Positions 1 through 8,026 of a DNA stretch of 64,000 nucleotides are shown here, in pieces. The notes under the pieces were generated by a model, which saw only the letters and a program-made list of their open reading frames with translations, had not been told where the DNA came from and searched no databases. The translations under genes were made by a program, and so were the position numbers. Within the stretch, counting starts at the first letter, position 1. Every line of letters starts with the position of its first letter. Location of the stretch: positions 682,001-746,000 of the forward strand of contig NZ_JBIEKE010000001.1 of the NCBI RefSeq assembly GCF_043497005.1. The letters run 5' to 3'. Source of the stretch: Halobacillus_A sp043497005 (GTDB lineage Bacteria > Bacillota > Bacilli > Bacillales > Halobacillaceae).

Positions 1-1275
1 ATTCCGGAGCAGGAACGACTGTTTATGACGCTGCATTTATTGACGGCGAACGTGTACTGGTCGGAATATCTTTCGGAGAATGATAGTGTTCCCAATTTAC
101 TTCCGGCGATTGATCAAATGGTGAGGCAGTTCGAGAAAAGTGCATGCATCTACTTGCAGGATCGTGAACAGCTGCTGAACAAGCTGCTTCAGCACGTGAA
201 GCCTGCGTATTACCGCATTAAGTACGAACTGACGGAAACGATTGAAGTACAGGAGGCTTTAAGCAAGGAGTTTAAAGAGCTGCATCACTTAGTGAAACGA
301 TCGACGGGTCCGTTAAAGGAACGAATCGGTCAGGGTATTCCTGAAAATGAGCTGACGTTTATTACGATGCTGATCGGCGGCTGGATGACGAAGCAGGGCG
401 ACAGTATTCAAGAGAAGGTGAAGGCAATTGTCGTTTGTCCACAGGGCGTATCTGTTTCACGGCTGATGTACAACGAACTGCGGGAGCTCTTTCCTGAGTT
501 TGTCTTTCTCGATTCGCTCTCCGTTCGAGAGTTTTTAACGTATGGCTTAGCGTACGATATCGTTTTTTCAGCCACGTCTTTAGAAACGGACAAACGCTTG
601 TTTATTACAAAAGCGTTCCTCGGCTGGGAAGAGAAGTACCGATTGAGAAAGCAAGTGATGCTCGAACTGCACGGGTATATGGCCAACGATATTAACGTCA
701 GCCATTTGCTCGACATTATTAAAAATCACGCCGTCATTGAAAATGAAAATGAATTAACGAGAGAGCTGGAGCGTTATATTCACCGGGATGAAGCTTCGTC
801 CTTAAAGCAGCAGTCGAAGTCGAGAGATGCGAACCTCAACGAACTGATCTCACCCCGCCATATTACAGTAAAGCATTCGAGTGCTTCATGGGAGCAGGCG
901 GTGGAGGAAGCGGCACGGCCGCTGCTTGAGACGGGGCAGATCTGCCGTGAATACGTGGAGGCCATGGTATCAAACACCGACCGCGATCCTTATATTATGA
1001 TCGGGCCGAACATGGCGATTCCTCATGCGGCTCCGGAAGAAGGAGTCAATGAGGTAGGGATGAGCCTGCTGCGGTTAAGAAAAGGTGTGGCTTTTAATGA
1101 CGATTATACGGTTAATCTCATCGTGGTTATTGCCGCAGTTGATAAGCAGCAGCACATTCATGCGCTTATGCAGCTGATGAAGCTTGCTGGTTCAAAGAAA
1201 GACCGTGACCGCATGATTGAGGCCAATTCCGTCCATGAAATACACGACGTACTAACAGATTATTCAAACGAGTAG
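1..1275 (+). CDS. PRD/PTS-domain transcriptional regulator (BglG/MtlR type), 5' end cut by the window
   Basis: The reading frame is open from base 1, so the N-terminal DNA-binding part lies outside the window. What is visible is a PTS-regulation domain, then an EIIB-like domain with a phosphorylatable Cys in VVCPQGVS (about residue 146 of the visible part), then an EIIA domain of the fructose/mannitol type with the active-site His in AIPHA (about residue 342). This order is that of PTS-phosphorylated activators such as MtlR/LicR. It sits just upstream of the gat PTS genes on the same strand, so it probably activates them in response to galactitol transport. The family is clear; the substrate is inferred from the neighbours. 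Confidence 0.9.
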   Translation: MPEQERLFMTLHLLTANVYWSEYLSENDSVPNLLPAIDQMVRQFEKSACIYLQDREQLLNKLLQHVKPAYYRIKYELTETIEVQEALSKEFKELHHLVKRSTGPLKERIGQGIPENELTFITMLIGGWMTKQGDSIQEKVKAIVVCPQGVSVSRLMYNELRELFPEFVFLDSLSVREFLTYGLAYDIVFSATSLETDKRLFITKAFLGWEEKYRLRKQVMLELHGYMANDINVSHLLDIIKNHAVIENENELTRELERYIHRDEASSLKQQSKSRDANLNELISPRHITVKHSSASWEQAVEEAARPLLETGQICREYVEAMVSNTDRDPYIMIGPNMAIPHAAPEEGVNEVGMSLLRLRKGVAFNDDYTVNLIVVIAAVDKQQHIHALMQLMKLAGSKKDRDRMIEANSVHEIHDVLTDYSNE

Positions 1276-1297
1276 ACAACAGATAGAGGTGAAGAAA

Positions 1298-1771
1298 GTG
1301 AACGAACTGTACTTTGATGAATCGATCATCCTGCTGGACATTGAATCGGCCACAAAAGAAGATGTCCTCACACAAATGGGTCAGAATCTAGTCGACAAAG
1401 GGCTGGTCAAGCCTTCGTTTATCCAGGCGATTATTGACAGGGAAGCAGAATTTGCTACGGGTCTTCCGACAGAGGGGTTCTCAGTAGCGATTCCCCATAC
1501 GGATATTGAGCACGTGCTTCATAAAACGATCAGCGTCGGCATTGTAAAAGAGCCGGTTGATTTTGGAGTCATGGGCGATGACAGTGAGACAACGCCGGTA
1601 AAAATCATTTTTTTATTAGCGATGAATGAAGCTCATTCACAGCTTTCGCTGCTGCAGAAGCTGATGCAGCTTTTCCAAAATGAAGACACGCTGAGATATC
1701 TCGCGGAGGAAAGCAGCAAAACGAAAATGAAAGATTTTATCGAAAAGAAACTGGATTTCGCAAAATTATAA
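1298..1771 (+). CDS. gatA: PTS galactitol-type EIIA component
   Basis: EIIA protein of about 157 residues that passes phosphate from HPr to EIIB. The active-site His is in VAIPHTD, at about residue 67. I chose GTG at 1298 because an AGAGGTGA ribosome site lies 6 bases before it. A GTG at 1289 is in frame but overlaps that site. The gene is followed after 13 bases by the EIIB gene, in the order regulator-A-B-C typical of galactitol operons. Confidence 0.9.
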   Translation: MNELYFDESIILLDIESATKEDVLTQMGQNLVDKGLVKPSFIQAIIDREAEFATGLPTEGFSVAIPHTDIEHVLHKTISVGIVKEPVDFGVMGDDSETTPVKIIFLLAMNEAHSQLSLLQKLMQLFQNEDTLRYLAEESSKTKMKDFIEKKLDFAKL

Positions 1772-1784
1772 GGAGGTTTTTCAA

Positions 1785-2069
1785 ATGAAAAAGAAACAAG
1801 TATTGGTGGCATGTGGAGCAGGAATCGCAACATCTACGGTGGTCAACGGAGCAATTGAAGATATGGCGAAGGAAAATGATTTAAAGGTAGATTTGGTTCA
1901 AATTAAAATTTCTGAAGTGGGCGGCTATGAAGAAACAGCTGATCTGCTCGTCACTACTGCGATGACGAAGAAGGAATACCCGTTCCCGGTCATCAATGCA
2001 CGTTCATTCTTAACGGGGATTGGTACGGAAGATACGAAGAAGCAGATTTTAGAAGAATTAAAGAAATAG
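1785..2069 (+). CDS. gatB: PTS galactitol-type EIIB component
   Basis: EIIB protein of 94 residues with the phospho-accepting Cys10 in the VACGAGIATST loop near the N-terminus. It takes phosphate from EIIA and gives it to the sugar moving through EIIC. The length is normal for GatB. It has a strong AGGAGG site and lies between gatA and gatC, so it is co-transcribed with them. Confidence 0.93.
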   Translation: MKKKQVLVACGAGIATSTVVNGAIEDMAKENDLKVDLVQIKISEVGGYEETADLLVTTAMTKKEYPFPVINARSFLTGIGTEDTKKQILEELKK

Positions 2070-2113
2070 ATAAAAGGAGAGGAAGCAAGGGTTAATCAAT
2101 GAGCTGAGGGAGG

Positions 2114-3382
2114 ATGAATGACATGCAAGGTTTTGTAGATATTGTTCAAGGATTTTTGGACTTAGGGGCAACGGTTATTTTACCCGTGGCAATCTTCCTG
2201 CTCGGACTTTTGTTCGGGCAGAAACCGGGGAAAGCGTTTCGCTCGGGTTTAACGATTGGCGTCGCGTTTGTTGGTATTTTCTTAGTCGTTGATCTGCTCG
2301 TGAACAACTTAGGTCCGGCGGCGCAGGGCATGGTCGACCGTCTGGGTGTGGAGTTAAACGTCATTGATGTGGGCTGGCCTGCTACGTCGTCGATTGCGTG
2401 GGCGTCAGTCGTTGCTGCCTTTATCATTCCTTTAGGATTAGTTGTAAACGTTGTCATGCTCGTAACGAAGACTACAAAAACGATGAACGTCGACATTTGG
2501 AATTTCTGGCACTACACGTTTATGGCAGCGATGGTGTATGCGGTTTCCGGAAGTATCGTGCAAGGGTTAATTGCCGCGGTATTATTCCAGATTGTCTGCT
2601 TGAAAGTGGCCGACTGGACGGCACCGATGGTCAGTGAATTTTATGAGCTGCCGGGTGTATCGATTGCGACAGGAAGTACCATTTCCTATGCGCCGGGAAT
2701 CTTCTTAGTTCGTCTGCTGCAAAAAGTACCTGGAATTAAAAATTGGAATACTGACCCGGATACGATCCAAAAACGATTTGGAATTTTTGGCGAATCGATC
2801 TTTATCGGGCTTTTCTTAGGAGCAGCGATTGGATTGCTTGCCGGCTATGGTGCAGGTGAAGTCATTGAGATTGGTATGGCGATGGCAGCTGTTATGGTGC
2901 TCATGCCGCGTATGGTTAAGATTTTGATGGAAGGGTTAATGCCGGTTTCTGAATCTGCACGTGAATGGTTATCGAAGCGGTTCGGTGAACGAGAAATTTA
3001 CATCGGCCTGGATGCGGCAGTTGCTCTTGGTCATCCGGCTGTCATTTCAACTGCACTGATTCTCGTGCCGGTTACTGTCGTGTTAGCTGTAATTTTACCA
3101 GGCAATGCGCTGCTTCCATTCGGGGATTTAGCGACGATTCCGTTTATCGTAGCCTTTATCGTCGGAGCGGCGAAAGGAAATATCGTACACTCTGTCATTG
3201 TAGGAACCGTTATGATTGCTCTTTCTCTTTATTTAGCGACAGACGTGGCCCCGATTTTCACAGAAATGGCCGTCAATGCTGACTTTGATATGCCAGAAGG
3301 ATCTGCCCGTATTTCTAGTATTGACCAGGGCGGAAATCTCGTAAACTGGATCATTTATAAAGTATTTGCTCTATTTAACTAA
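2114..3382 (+). CDS. gatC: PTS galactitol-type EIIC permease
   Basis: Membrane protein of 422 residues with about ten hydrophobic segments, and the conserved GatC features PGVSIATGSTISYAPG and a central WNTDP segment. It forms the transmembrane channel that moves the hexitol while GatB phosphorylates it. It follows gatB by 44 bases. ATG 2114 has a GAGG site; ATG 2123 is a weaker alternative. Substrate assignment to galactitol rests on family resemblance and on gatD three genes later. Confidence 0.9.
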   Translation: MNDMQGFVDIVQGFLDLGATVILPVAIFLLGLLFGQKPGKAFRSGLTIGVAFVGIFLVVDLLVNNLGPAAQGMVDRLGVELNVIDVGWPATSSIAWASVVAAFIIPLGLVVNVVMLVTKTTKTMNVDIWNFWHYTFMAAMVYAVSGSIVQGLIAAVLFQIVCLKVADWTAPMVSEFYELPGVSIATGSTISYAPGIFLVRLLQKVPGIKNWNTDPDTIQKRFGIFGESIFIGLFLGAAIGLLAGYGAGEVIEIGMAMAAVMVLMPRMVKILMEGLMPVSESAREWLSKRFGEREIYIGLDAAVALGHPAVISTALILVPVTVVLAVILPGNALLPFGDLATIPFIVAFIVGAAKGNIVHSVIVGTVMIALSLYLATDVAPIFTEMAVNADFDMPEGSARISSIDQGGNLVNWIIYKVFALFN

Positions 3383-3399
3383 GTAAGGAGGTCACTCGA

Positions 3400-4428
3400 A
3401 TGAAAGCATTAGTGAAAACGGAATTAGGCTTTGGTCATTTAGAGCTTCAGGATCGAAACGTTCCAGCAGCCGGGCCCGATCAGGTGAAAATCGAAGTCAA
3501 ATACGCAGGCATCTGCGGCTCAGACATTCATACGTATGAGGGGCATTACCGTGTCGCTGCCCCTGTGACGTTAGGACATGAATTTTCCGGAGTAGTGGTG
3601 GAAGTGGGCGAAGGCGTGACGGAATTTAAGCCCGGCGACCGCGTCACTTCTGAAACAACCTTCTATATTTGCGGCGAATGTGAATACTGCCAGTCGGGTG
3701 ACTATAACCTGTGCAATCATCGAAAAGGACTCGGCACCCAGCAGGACGGTGGTTTTGCCAAATATTTAATTGCTCGAAAAGAAAGCGTCCACCATATTCC
3801 TGATAACGTTGATGATCAATCCGCCGCGATGACCGAGCCGTTAGCGTGTACGTACCATGCGGCAGCGAAAACTGAGATTGAGAAAGACGATGTCGTTGTT
3901 GTGATCGGTCCGGGCCCGATCGGCTTATTTACCGCACAAGTTGCGAAAAGCCGGGGTGCGAGGGTGATCATTACAGGCTTAACGAATGATAAAGTACGCC
4001 TTGATAAGGCAAAAGAGATCGGACTTGATTATGCCGTTGATACGCAGACAGAAAATATTAAAGAGCTCGTCGATCATTTAACCGACGGCTACGGAGCGGA
4101 CATCGTCTTTGAATGCTCAGGAGCAGCTCCCGCAGCGAAACAGGGACTCGACCTGCTGCGGAAAAAAGGACAGTACGCCCAGGTCGGCATTTTTGCCAAG
4201 CCGGAAGTAGCCTTCGATTTAGAAAGAATTATTCAAAAAGAAATTCGAGTAGTCGGCAGCCGCAGTCAAAAGTCAGCAGACTGGGAGCCGTCGCTTGAGT
4301 TGATGAACAACGGCAGCGTCAACGCGAAAGCACTAGTAACTCACGAATTTGACATCACCCAGTGGAATGAAGCATACGAAGCCATCAAAAGCGGTGAAGC
4401 GATTAAAGTACTGCTTAAACCAGTTTAA
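3400..4428 (+). CDS. Zinc-dependent medium-chain dehydrogenase (sorbitol/threonine dehydrogenase-like)
   Basis: MDR-family oxidoreductase of 342 residues. Catalytic zinc ligands are Cys39 and the His60-Glu61 pair (TLGHEFSG). The four-Cys structural zinc lobe is in YICGECEYCQSGDYNLC, and an NAD-binding VVVIGPGPIG motif follows. It lies in the gat operon, 17 bases after gatC with an AAGGAGG site. The operon also has a closer GatD match, so this one may oxidise a second polyol phosphate or a related sugar alcohol. The exact substrate cannot be read from the sequence. Confidence 0.85.
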   Translation: MKALVKTELGFGHLELQDRNVPAAGPDQVKIEVKYAGICGSDIHTYEGHYRVAAPVTLGHEFSGVVVEVGEGVTEFKPGDRVTSETTFYICGECEYCQSGDYNLCNHRKGLGTQQDGGFAKYLIARKESVHHIPDNVDDQSAAMTEPLACTYHAAAKTEIEKDDVVVVIGPGPIGLFTAQVAKSRGARVIITGLTNDKVRLDKAKEIGLDYAVDTQTENIKELVDHLTDGYGADIVFECSGAAPAAKQGLDLLRKKGQYAQVGIFAKPEVAFDLERIIQKEIRVVGSRSQKSADWEPSLELMNNGSVNAKALVTHEFDITQWNEAYEAIKSGEAIKVLLKPV

Positions 4429-4445
4429 AGAAATGAGGGAGACAC

Positions 4446-4595
4446 ATGGTTGATGCATTGTTAGATTTCATGTTAGGACCCATGCGCGGAATCGGTGATT
4501 TTTATTTTGAATACCAGGCGATTTTTAACACGATCATTGTAGGGGCAGCGATCTATAAAATTTTCACGGCGAAGCGACAGGAAACGGCAAGCTGA
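4446..4595 (+). CDS. Small membrane protein inside the gat operon (49 residues)
   Basis: A 49-residue open frame starting at ATG 4446 after a GAGGGAG site. It begins MVDALLDFMLGPMRG and has one hydrophobic segment (roughly residues 27-40) followed by a basic tail. Its TGA overlaps the ATG of gatD (TGATG), which implies translational coupling. I do not recognise a family. Position and coupling suggest a small accessory subunit of the galactitol transporter or of the dehydrogenase step. Confidence 0.7.
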   Translation: MVDALLDFMLGPMRGIGDFYFEYQAIFNTIIVGAAIYKIFTAKRQETAS

Positions 4596-5638
4596 TGAAA
4601 GCCCTCAATTTATACGGTAAGCAGGATCTGCGCTTTGAAGATACGAAAAAACCGGCGATTGAACAGAATGATGACGTCATTGTGAAAGTAAAGGCGGCAG
4701 GGATCTGCGGGTCGGATCTCTCTCGTTATAAAAAGCTCGGACCCTACGTTGAAGGCATGACCTTTGGACACGAGTTCTCCGGTGAAGTAGCAGCGGTCGG
4801 TCCGAGCGTTCAACATTTAAAAGCCGGAGATCGGGTGGCTGGCTGCCCTGCCTATTACTGCGGAGCATGCGAAAGCTGTCAAAAAGGTGACCTCTCACGC
4901 TGCGAACACCTTACCGTTATAGGCGCCCGCCACCCTGGATCTTACGCCGAATACGTCAAGCTGCCAGCAGAAAATATCATCCCGCTGCCGGATGAAGTAG
5001 ACTTTGAAACAGCTGCTTTAATTGAACCCTCTGCAGTCGTCGCTCACGGTTTCTATCGGACGAACATGCAACCAGGCGCAGAAGTAGCGGTCATGGGTTG
5101 TGGCAGCATTGGATTATTAGCCATCCAATGGGCAAAAATTTTCGGTGCCAAGAAAGTGTACGCCATTGATATTGATGATACGAAATTACAAGTCGCTAAA
5201 GACGTCGGCGCTGATGTGCTTGTAAACGGCAGACAACAGCCGGCCCACGAACAGATCATGGATCATACCAGCGGCCGGGGCGTTGATACTGCCATTGAAT
5301 CTGCCGGGTCGCCGGTCACGTCTGCTGAGATCTTCGCGCTTCCGAAAAAAGGAGGCGAGGTTGTTTTCATGGGCATCCCTTACGCCGATATTCAAATCGA
5401 ACGCTATTTCTTTGAACGCATTGTCCGCAATGAACTGCGCGTACTCGGCTCGTGGAATGCGATTTCTTCTCCTTTTCCCGGAAAGGAATGGGATGCGACG
5501 GTCCACTATATGAGCACCGGCCAGCTGAACGTTGAGGCTATGATTTCACATAAACTGCAGCTTTCTGAAGGCCCGGAGACGTTTGATGAAATGATTCAAG
5601 GAAAAGGTTCGTATGTCAAGGTGCTGCTGCAGCCATAA
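4595..5638 (+). CDS. gatD: Galactitol-1-phosphate 5-dehydrogenase
   Basis: MDR dehydrogenase of 347 residues that oxidises galactitol 1-phosphate to tagatose 6-phosphate with NAD. Zinc ligands are Cys38 and His59-Glu60; the structural lobe has Cys89, 92, 95 and 103. The NAD-binding motif is VMGCGSIG. The C-terminal stretch with LRVLGSWNAISSPFPGKEW closely matches what I recall of E. coli GatD, which supports the symbol over a general alcohol dehydrogenase call. It is the last gene before a strong terminator. No tagatose-6-phosphate kinase or aldolase gene is visible in this window. Confidence 0.88.
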   Translation: MKALNLYGKQDLRFEDTKKPAIEQNDDVIVKVKAAGICGSDLSRYKKLGPYVEGMTFGHEFSGEVAAVGPSVQHLKAGDRVAGCPAYYCGACESCQKGDLSRCEHLTVIGARHPGSYAEYVKLPAENIIPLPDEVDFETAALIEPSAVVAHGFYRTNMQPGAEVAVMGCGSIGLLAIQWAKIFGAKKVYAIDIDDTKLQVAKDVGADVLVNGRQQPAHEQIMDHTSGRGVDTAIESAGSPVTSAEIFALPKKGGEVVFMGIPYADIQIERYFFERIVRNELRVLGSWNAISSPFPGKEWDATVHYMSTGQLNVEAMISHKLQLSEGPETFDEMIQGKGSYVKVLLQP

Positions 5639-5678
5639 AACACCCATGATTAGCCAAACGCTAATCATGGGTGTTTTT
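5639..5678 (+). terminator. Intrinsic terminator of the gat operon
   Basis: Perfect 15-16 bp arms (AACACCCATGATTAGC and its complement) with a CAAA loop and a run of T after the stem. It follows the gatD stop directly. Confidence 0.95.
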
Positions 5679-6166
5679 GAATTTTTACGAGCACTCCCAC
5701 AAATACCCACAAACCCCTTACATCCCCTTGATATCTCTATGAAAATATCTTCCAATTACTAACTTTCAAGACTGATTCTTCCTCAAATATTTCAATCCAA
5801 CAACAAAATAGACACAAAGATAAAAATTATTTTTCAACCCCCATGAGGACCTTTTAACCAGCAGATCTGATCCATACGGAACCGAAATATATTGGAATAA
5901 TGCATTTACTAAGGATTTCAATCATAAATAGGTGGAATTTTCTTGGAAACAAAGGAAACTAACACCATAGATATTGATGGATATGCGCTATTTTACCCCT
6001 TTAAACTAAATCTTGTATGTAATAAATATGATATATATTTTAACCCATGTGTAACCTACAGGACATTTTCTTCTAGTATATTAGTCTGCGGATTAATGAA
6101 AGTTTCTATTTAATAAGCTCTCATCCAAATACATGAAAGTCGGAACATTTGCTATGGAGGTAAAAC
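5679..6166. other. Intergenic region upstream of the capsule genes
   Basis: About 490 AT-rich bases with no convincing gene on either strand. It must hold the promoter of the capB operon. A GGAGG site for capB is at about 6155. I see no clear riboswitch or repeat. Confidence 0.5.
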
Positions 6167-7360
6167 ATGGTAGTTGAACTAAGTATCATTATTATTCTAG
6201 GTTTGATCGCTTTTTTCCTTGGTGCTAAGGAGAAGATGAAGAACAACAAAAATATAGAAAGCATTCCGGTGCGGGTCAATGTCAATGGCATACGCGGAAA
6301 GTCGACGGTGACACGGTTAATCACCGGGGTTCTGCAGAAGGCGGGCTACAAGACGGTCGGTAAAACGACAGGAACCGATGCGCGGATGCTGTACTGGTTT
6401 GATGCGCAGGAGGAGCCGATTCAGCGCAGGATGGAAGGCCCGAACATCGGCGAGCAGCGGAAGGTGTTGGATAAAACGGTACAGCTGGAAGCGGATGCGC
6501 TTGTTAGTGAGTGCATGGCGGTGAAGCCGGATTATCAGGTGATTTTCCAAAACGAGCTGCTCCAGGCGAATATCGGCCTGATTGTAAATGTGCTGGAGGA
6601 TCACATGGACGTGTTAGGCCCAACGCTTGAAGAGGTGGCTGATTCATTTGGGGATGCGATCCCTTATGACGGAGATTTGATCGTCAATGAAAGTCCGTTT
6701 GTTCCTCACTTTAAAGAGATGGCTGAACAACGGAATACGAAGGTGCATGTATGTGATACGTCGCTCATTTCTGAAGATTTCTTGAAAAAATTCGAATACA
6801 TGGTGTTCCCGGAAAATGCAGCCTTAGCGTTAGCCGTTGCGGATATTTTAGGTATTGATTATGAGACTGCGAAGCAGGGAATGCTTGAGGCTTGGCCGGA
6901 TCCGGGGGCGATGCAGATACTGCCGATCGGTGATCAGCACAATCCAAGCTTTCTCGTCAATGGATTCTCAGCGAACGATCCGACCTCCACTCTGAATATT
7001 TGGGAGCGCGTTAAGCAGTTGAGTTATCCGACACAGGATCCCGTCATCATTATGAACTGCCGGGAGGACCGCGTCGATCGAACAGAACAGTTTGCGAAGC
7101 AGGTGCTGCCGCATCTTCCTTGTGAAACATTAATCTTAATGGGAGAAACGACAGGGCCGATTGTTGATGCTTATAAGAATGGGGCACTGCCTGTAAGGAA
7201 TCTTCTTGATCTAGAAGGCTATGAAACCGAAGAAATTGTCCGCGTGCTTCAGCCATTCTTAACTGCTAAAACGATTTATGGGATTGGCAATATCCATGGC
7301 GGTGCAGAAGAATTAGTCACTCGATTGGAACAAAAGAAAATTATAAAAGGAACGGCATAG
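6167..7360 (+). CDS. capB: Poly-gamma-glutamate synthase ligase subunit CapB/PgsB
   Basis: Protein of 397 residues with an N-terminal membrane anchor (residues 4-20) and the ATP-binding motif NGIRGKST at about residues 40-47. The HxD motif EDHMDVLGP belongs to the Mur-ligase-like amide ligase family. It ligates glutamate to the growing poly-gamma-glutamate chain at the membrane, using ATP. Length matches CapB/PgsB (about 390-460). ATG 6167 has a GGAGG site. It is followed by capC after 13 bases and heads a four-gene operon. I use cap rather than pgs symbols because the operon ends in a capD-type gene. Confidence 0.93.
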   Translation: MVVELSIIIILGLIAFFLGAKEKMKNNKNIESIPVRVNVNGIRGKSTVTRLITGVLQKAGYKTVGKTTGTDARMLYWFDAQEEPIQRRMEGPNIGEQRKVLDKTVQLEADALVSECMAVKPDYQVIFQNELLQANIGLIVNVLEDHMDVLGPTLEEVADSFGDAIPYDGDLIVNESPFVPHFKEMAEQRNTKVHVCDTSLISEDFLKKFEYMVFPENAALALAVADILGIDYETAKQGMLEAWPDPGAMQILPIGDQHNPSFLVNGFSANDPTSTLNIWERVKQLSYPTQDPVIIMNCREDRVDRTEQFAKQVLPHLPCETLILMGETTGPIVDAYKNGALPVRNLLDLEGYETEEIVRVLQPFLTAKTIYGIGNIHGGAEELVTRLEQKKIIKGTA

Positions 7361-7373
7361 AAAGGAATTCATT

Positions 7374-7850
7374 ATGTTTGTATTTGATACTGGAGATGTA
7401 TATTTAGCGTTAGTTGCTGGAATCGTTCTTAGTTTATTTTATACCGAGAAAACAGGCGTCCTGCCGGCGGGACTTGTCGTGCCGGGTTATATCGCCATGC
7501 TGTTTACGTTCCCGGTCAGCATTGCGGTCGTCTTTATGATCAGTTTTCTTACGTATTTAATCGTTATGAAGGTGATTGCGAAGTTCACCATCTTATACGG
7601 CCGCAGGAAATTTACGGCGATGTTAACCGTGGGCATTATTCTTAAAATCAGCTTTGATATGGCTGTCCCGGGATTTTCAACCCCGGATATCGTCGACGGC
7701 ATGATGGCGATTGGAGTTATAATCCCCGGGTTGATCGCCAATACTATTCAAAAACAAGGCGTACTGCCGACTACAGCAAGCACATTGCTGCTTAGCGGCG
7801 TAACCTTTGGAATCGTAACTTTATCAAGTGTAATTGGAGGAGGCATTTAA
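7374..7850 (+). CDS. capC: Poly-gamma-glutamate synthase membrane subunit CapC/PgsC
   Basis: Very hydrophobic protein of 158 residues with about five membrane segments and the motif GLVVPGYIAM seen in CapC/PgsC. It forms the membrane part of the synthase with CapB. Family members are about 150 residues, so this is full length. It has an AAAGGAA site and lies directly after capB. The next ribosome site is inside its last codons. Confidence 0.92.
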   Translation: MFVFDTGDVYLALVAGIVLSLFYTEKTGVLPAGLVVPGYIAMLFTFPVSIAVVFMISFLTYLIVMKVIAKFTILYGRRKFTAMLTVGIILKISFDMAVPGFSTPDIVDGMMAIGVIIPGLIANTIQKQGVLPTTASTLLLSGVTFGIVTLSSVIGGGI

Positions 7851-7851
7851 A

Positions 7852-8022
7852 ATGGAAGCAACTTTAAATTATAGAAAAAATAGACAAGCCAAGAAGGAAT
7901 CAAAATTAACGTTTAGCCAATGGGTGTTAAAAACAATCAAACGCCATAAGAAGCGCACAACCACAGATGCTACGTTGGGATTAATCGTTACTGCAGCTCT
8001 TTGTTTAATCAACCTGGTATAA
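7852..8022 (+). CDS. Minimal CapA/PgsA-like protein (56 residues, phosphatase-like domain absent)
   Basis: A 56-residue protein. ATG 7852 follows a GGAGGAGG site; an upstream in-frame TTG overlaps that site and is unlikely. The basic cytoplasmic part has KLTFSQWVLKTIKRHKKRT and a single membrane segment completes the C-terminus. This resembles the first 40-50 residues of CapA/PgsA as I recall them (a LTF-EKLL-basic-TM pattern). The large extracellular metallophosphatase-like domain of CapA is missing. It occupies the slot where capA or pgsA normally sits. It could be a reduced CapA, an analogue of the small CapE/PgsE subunit, or a remnant. The good ribosome site and tight spacing argue that it is expressed. 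Confidence 0.7.
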   Translation: MEATLNYRKNRQAKKESKLTFSQWVLKTIKRHKKRTTTDATLGLIVTAALCLINLV

Positions 8023-8026
8023 TCCA

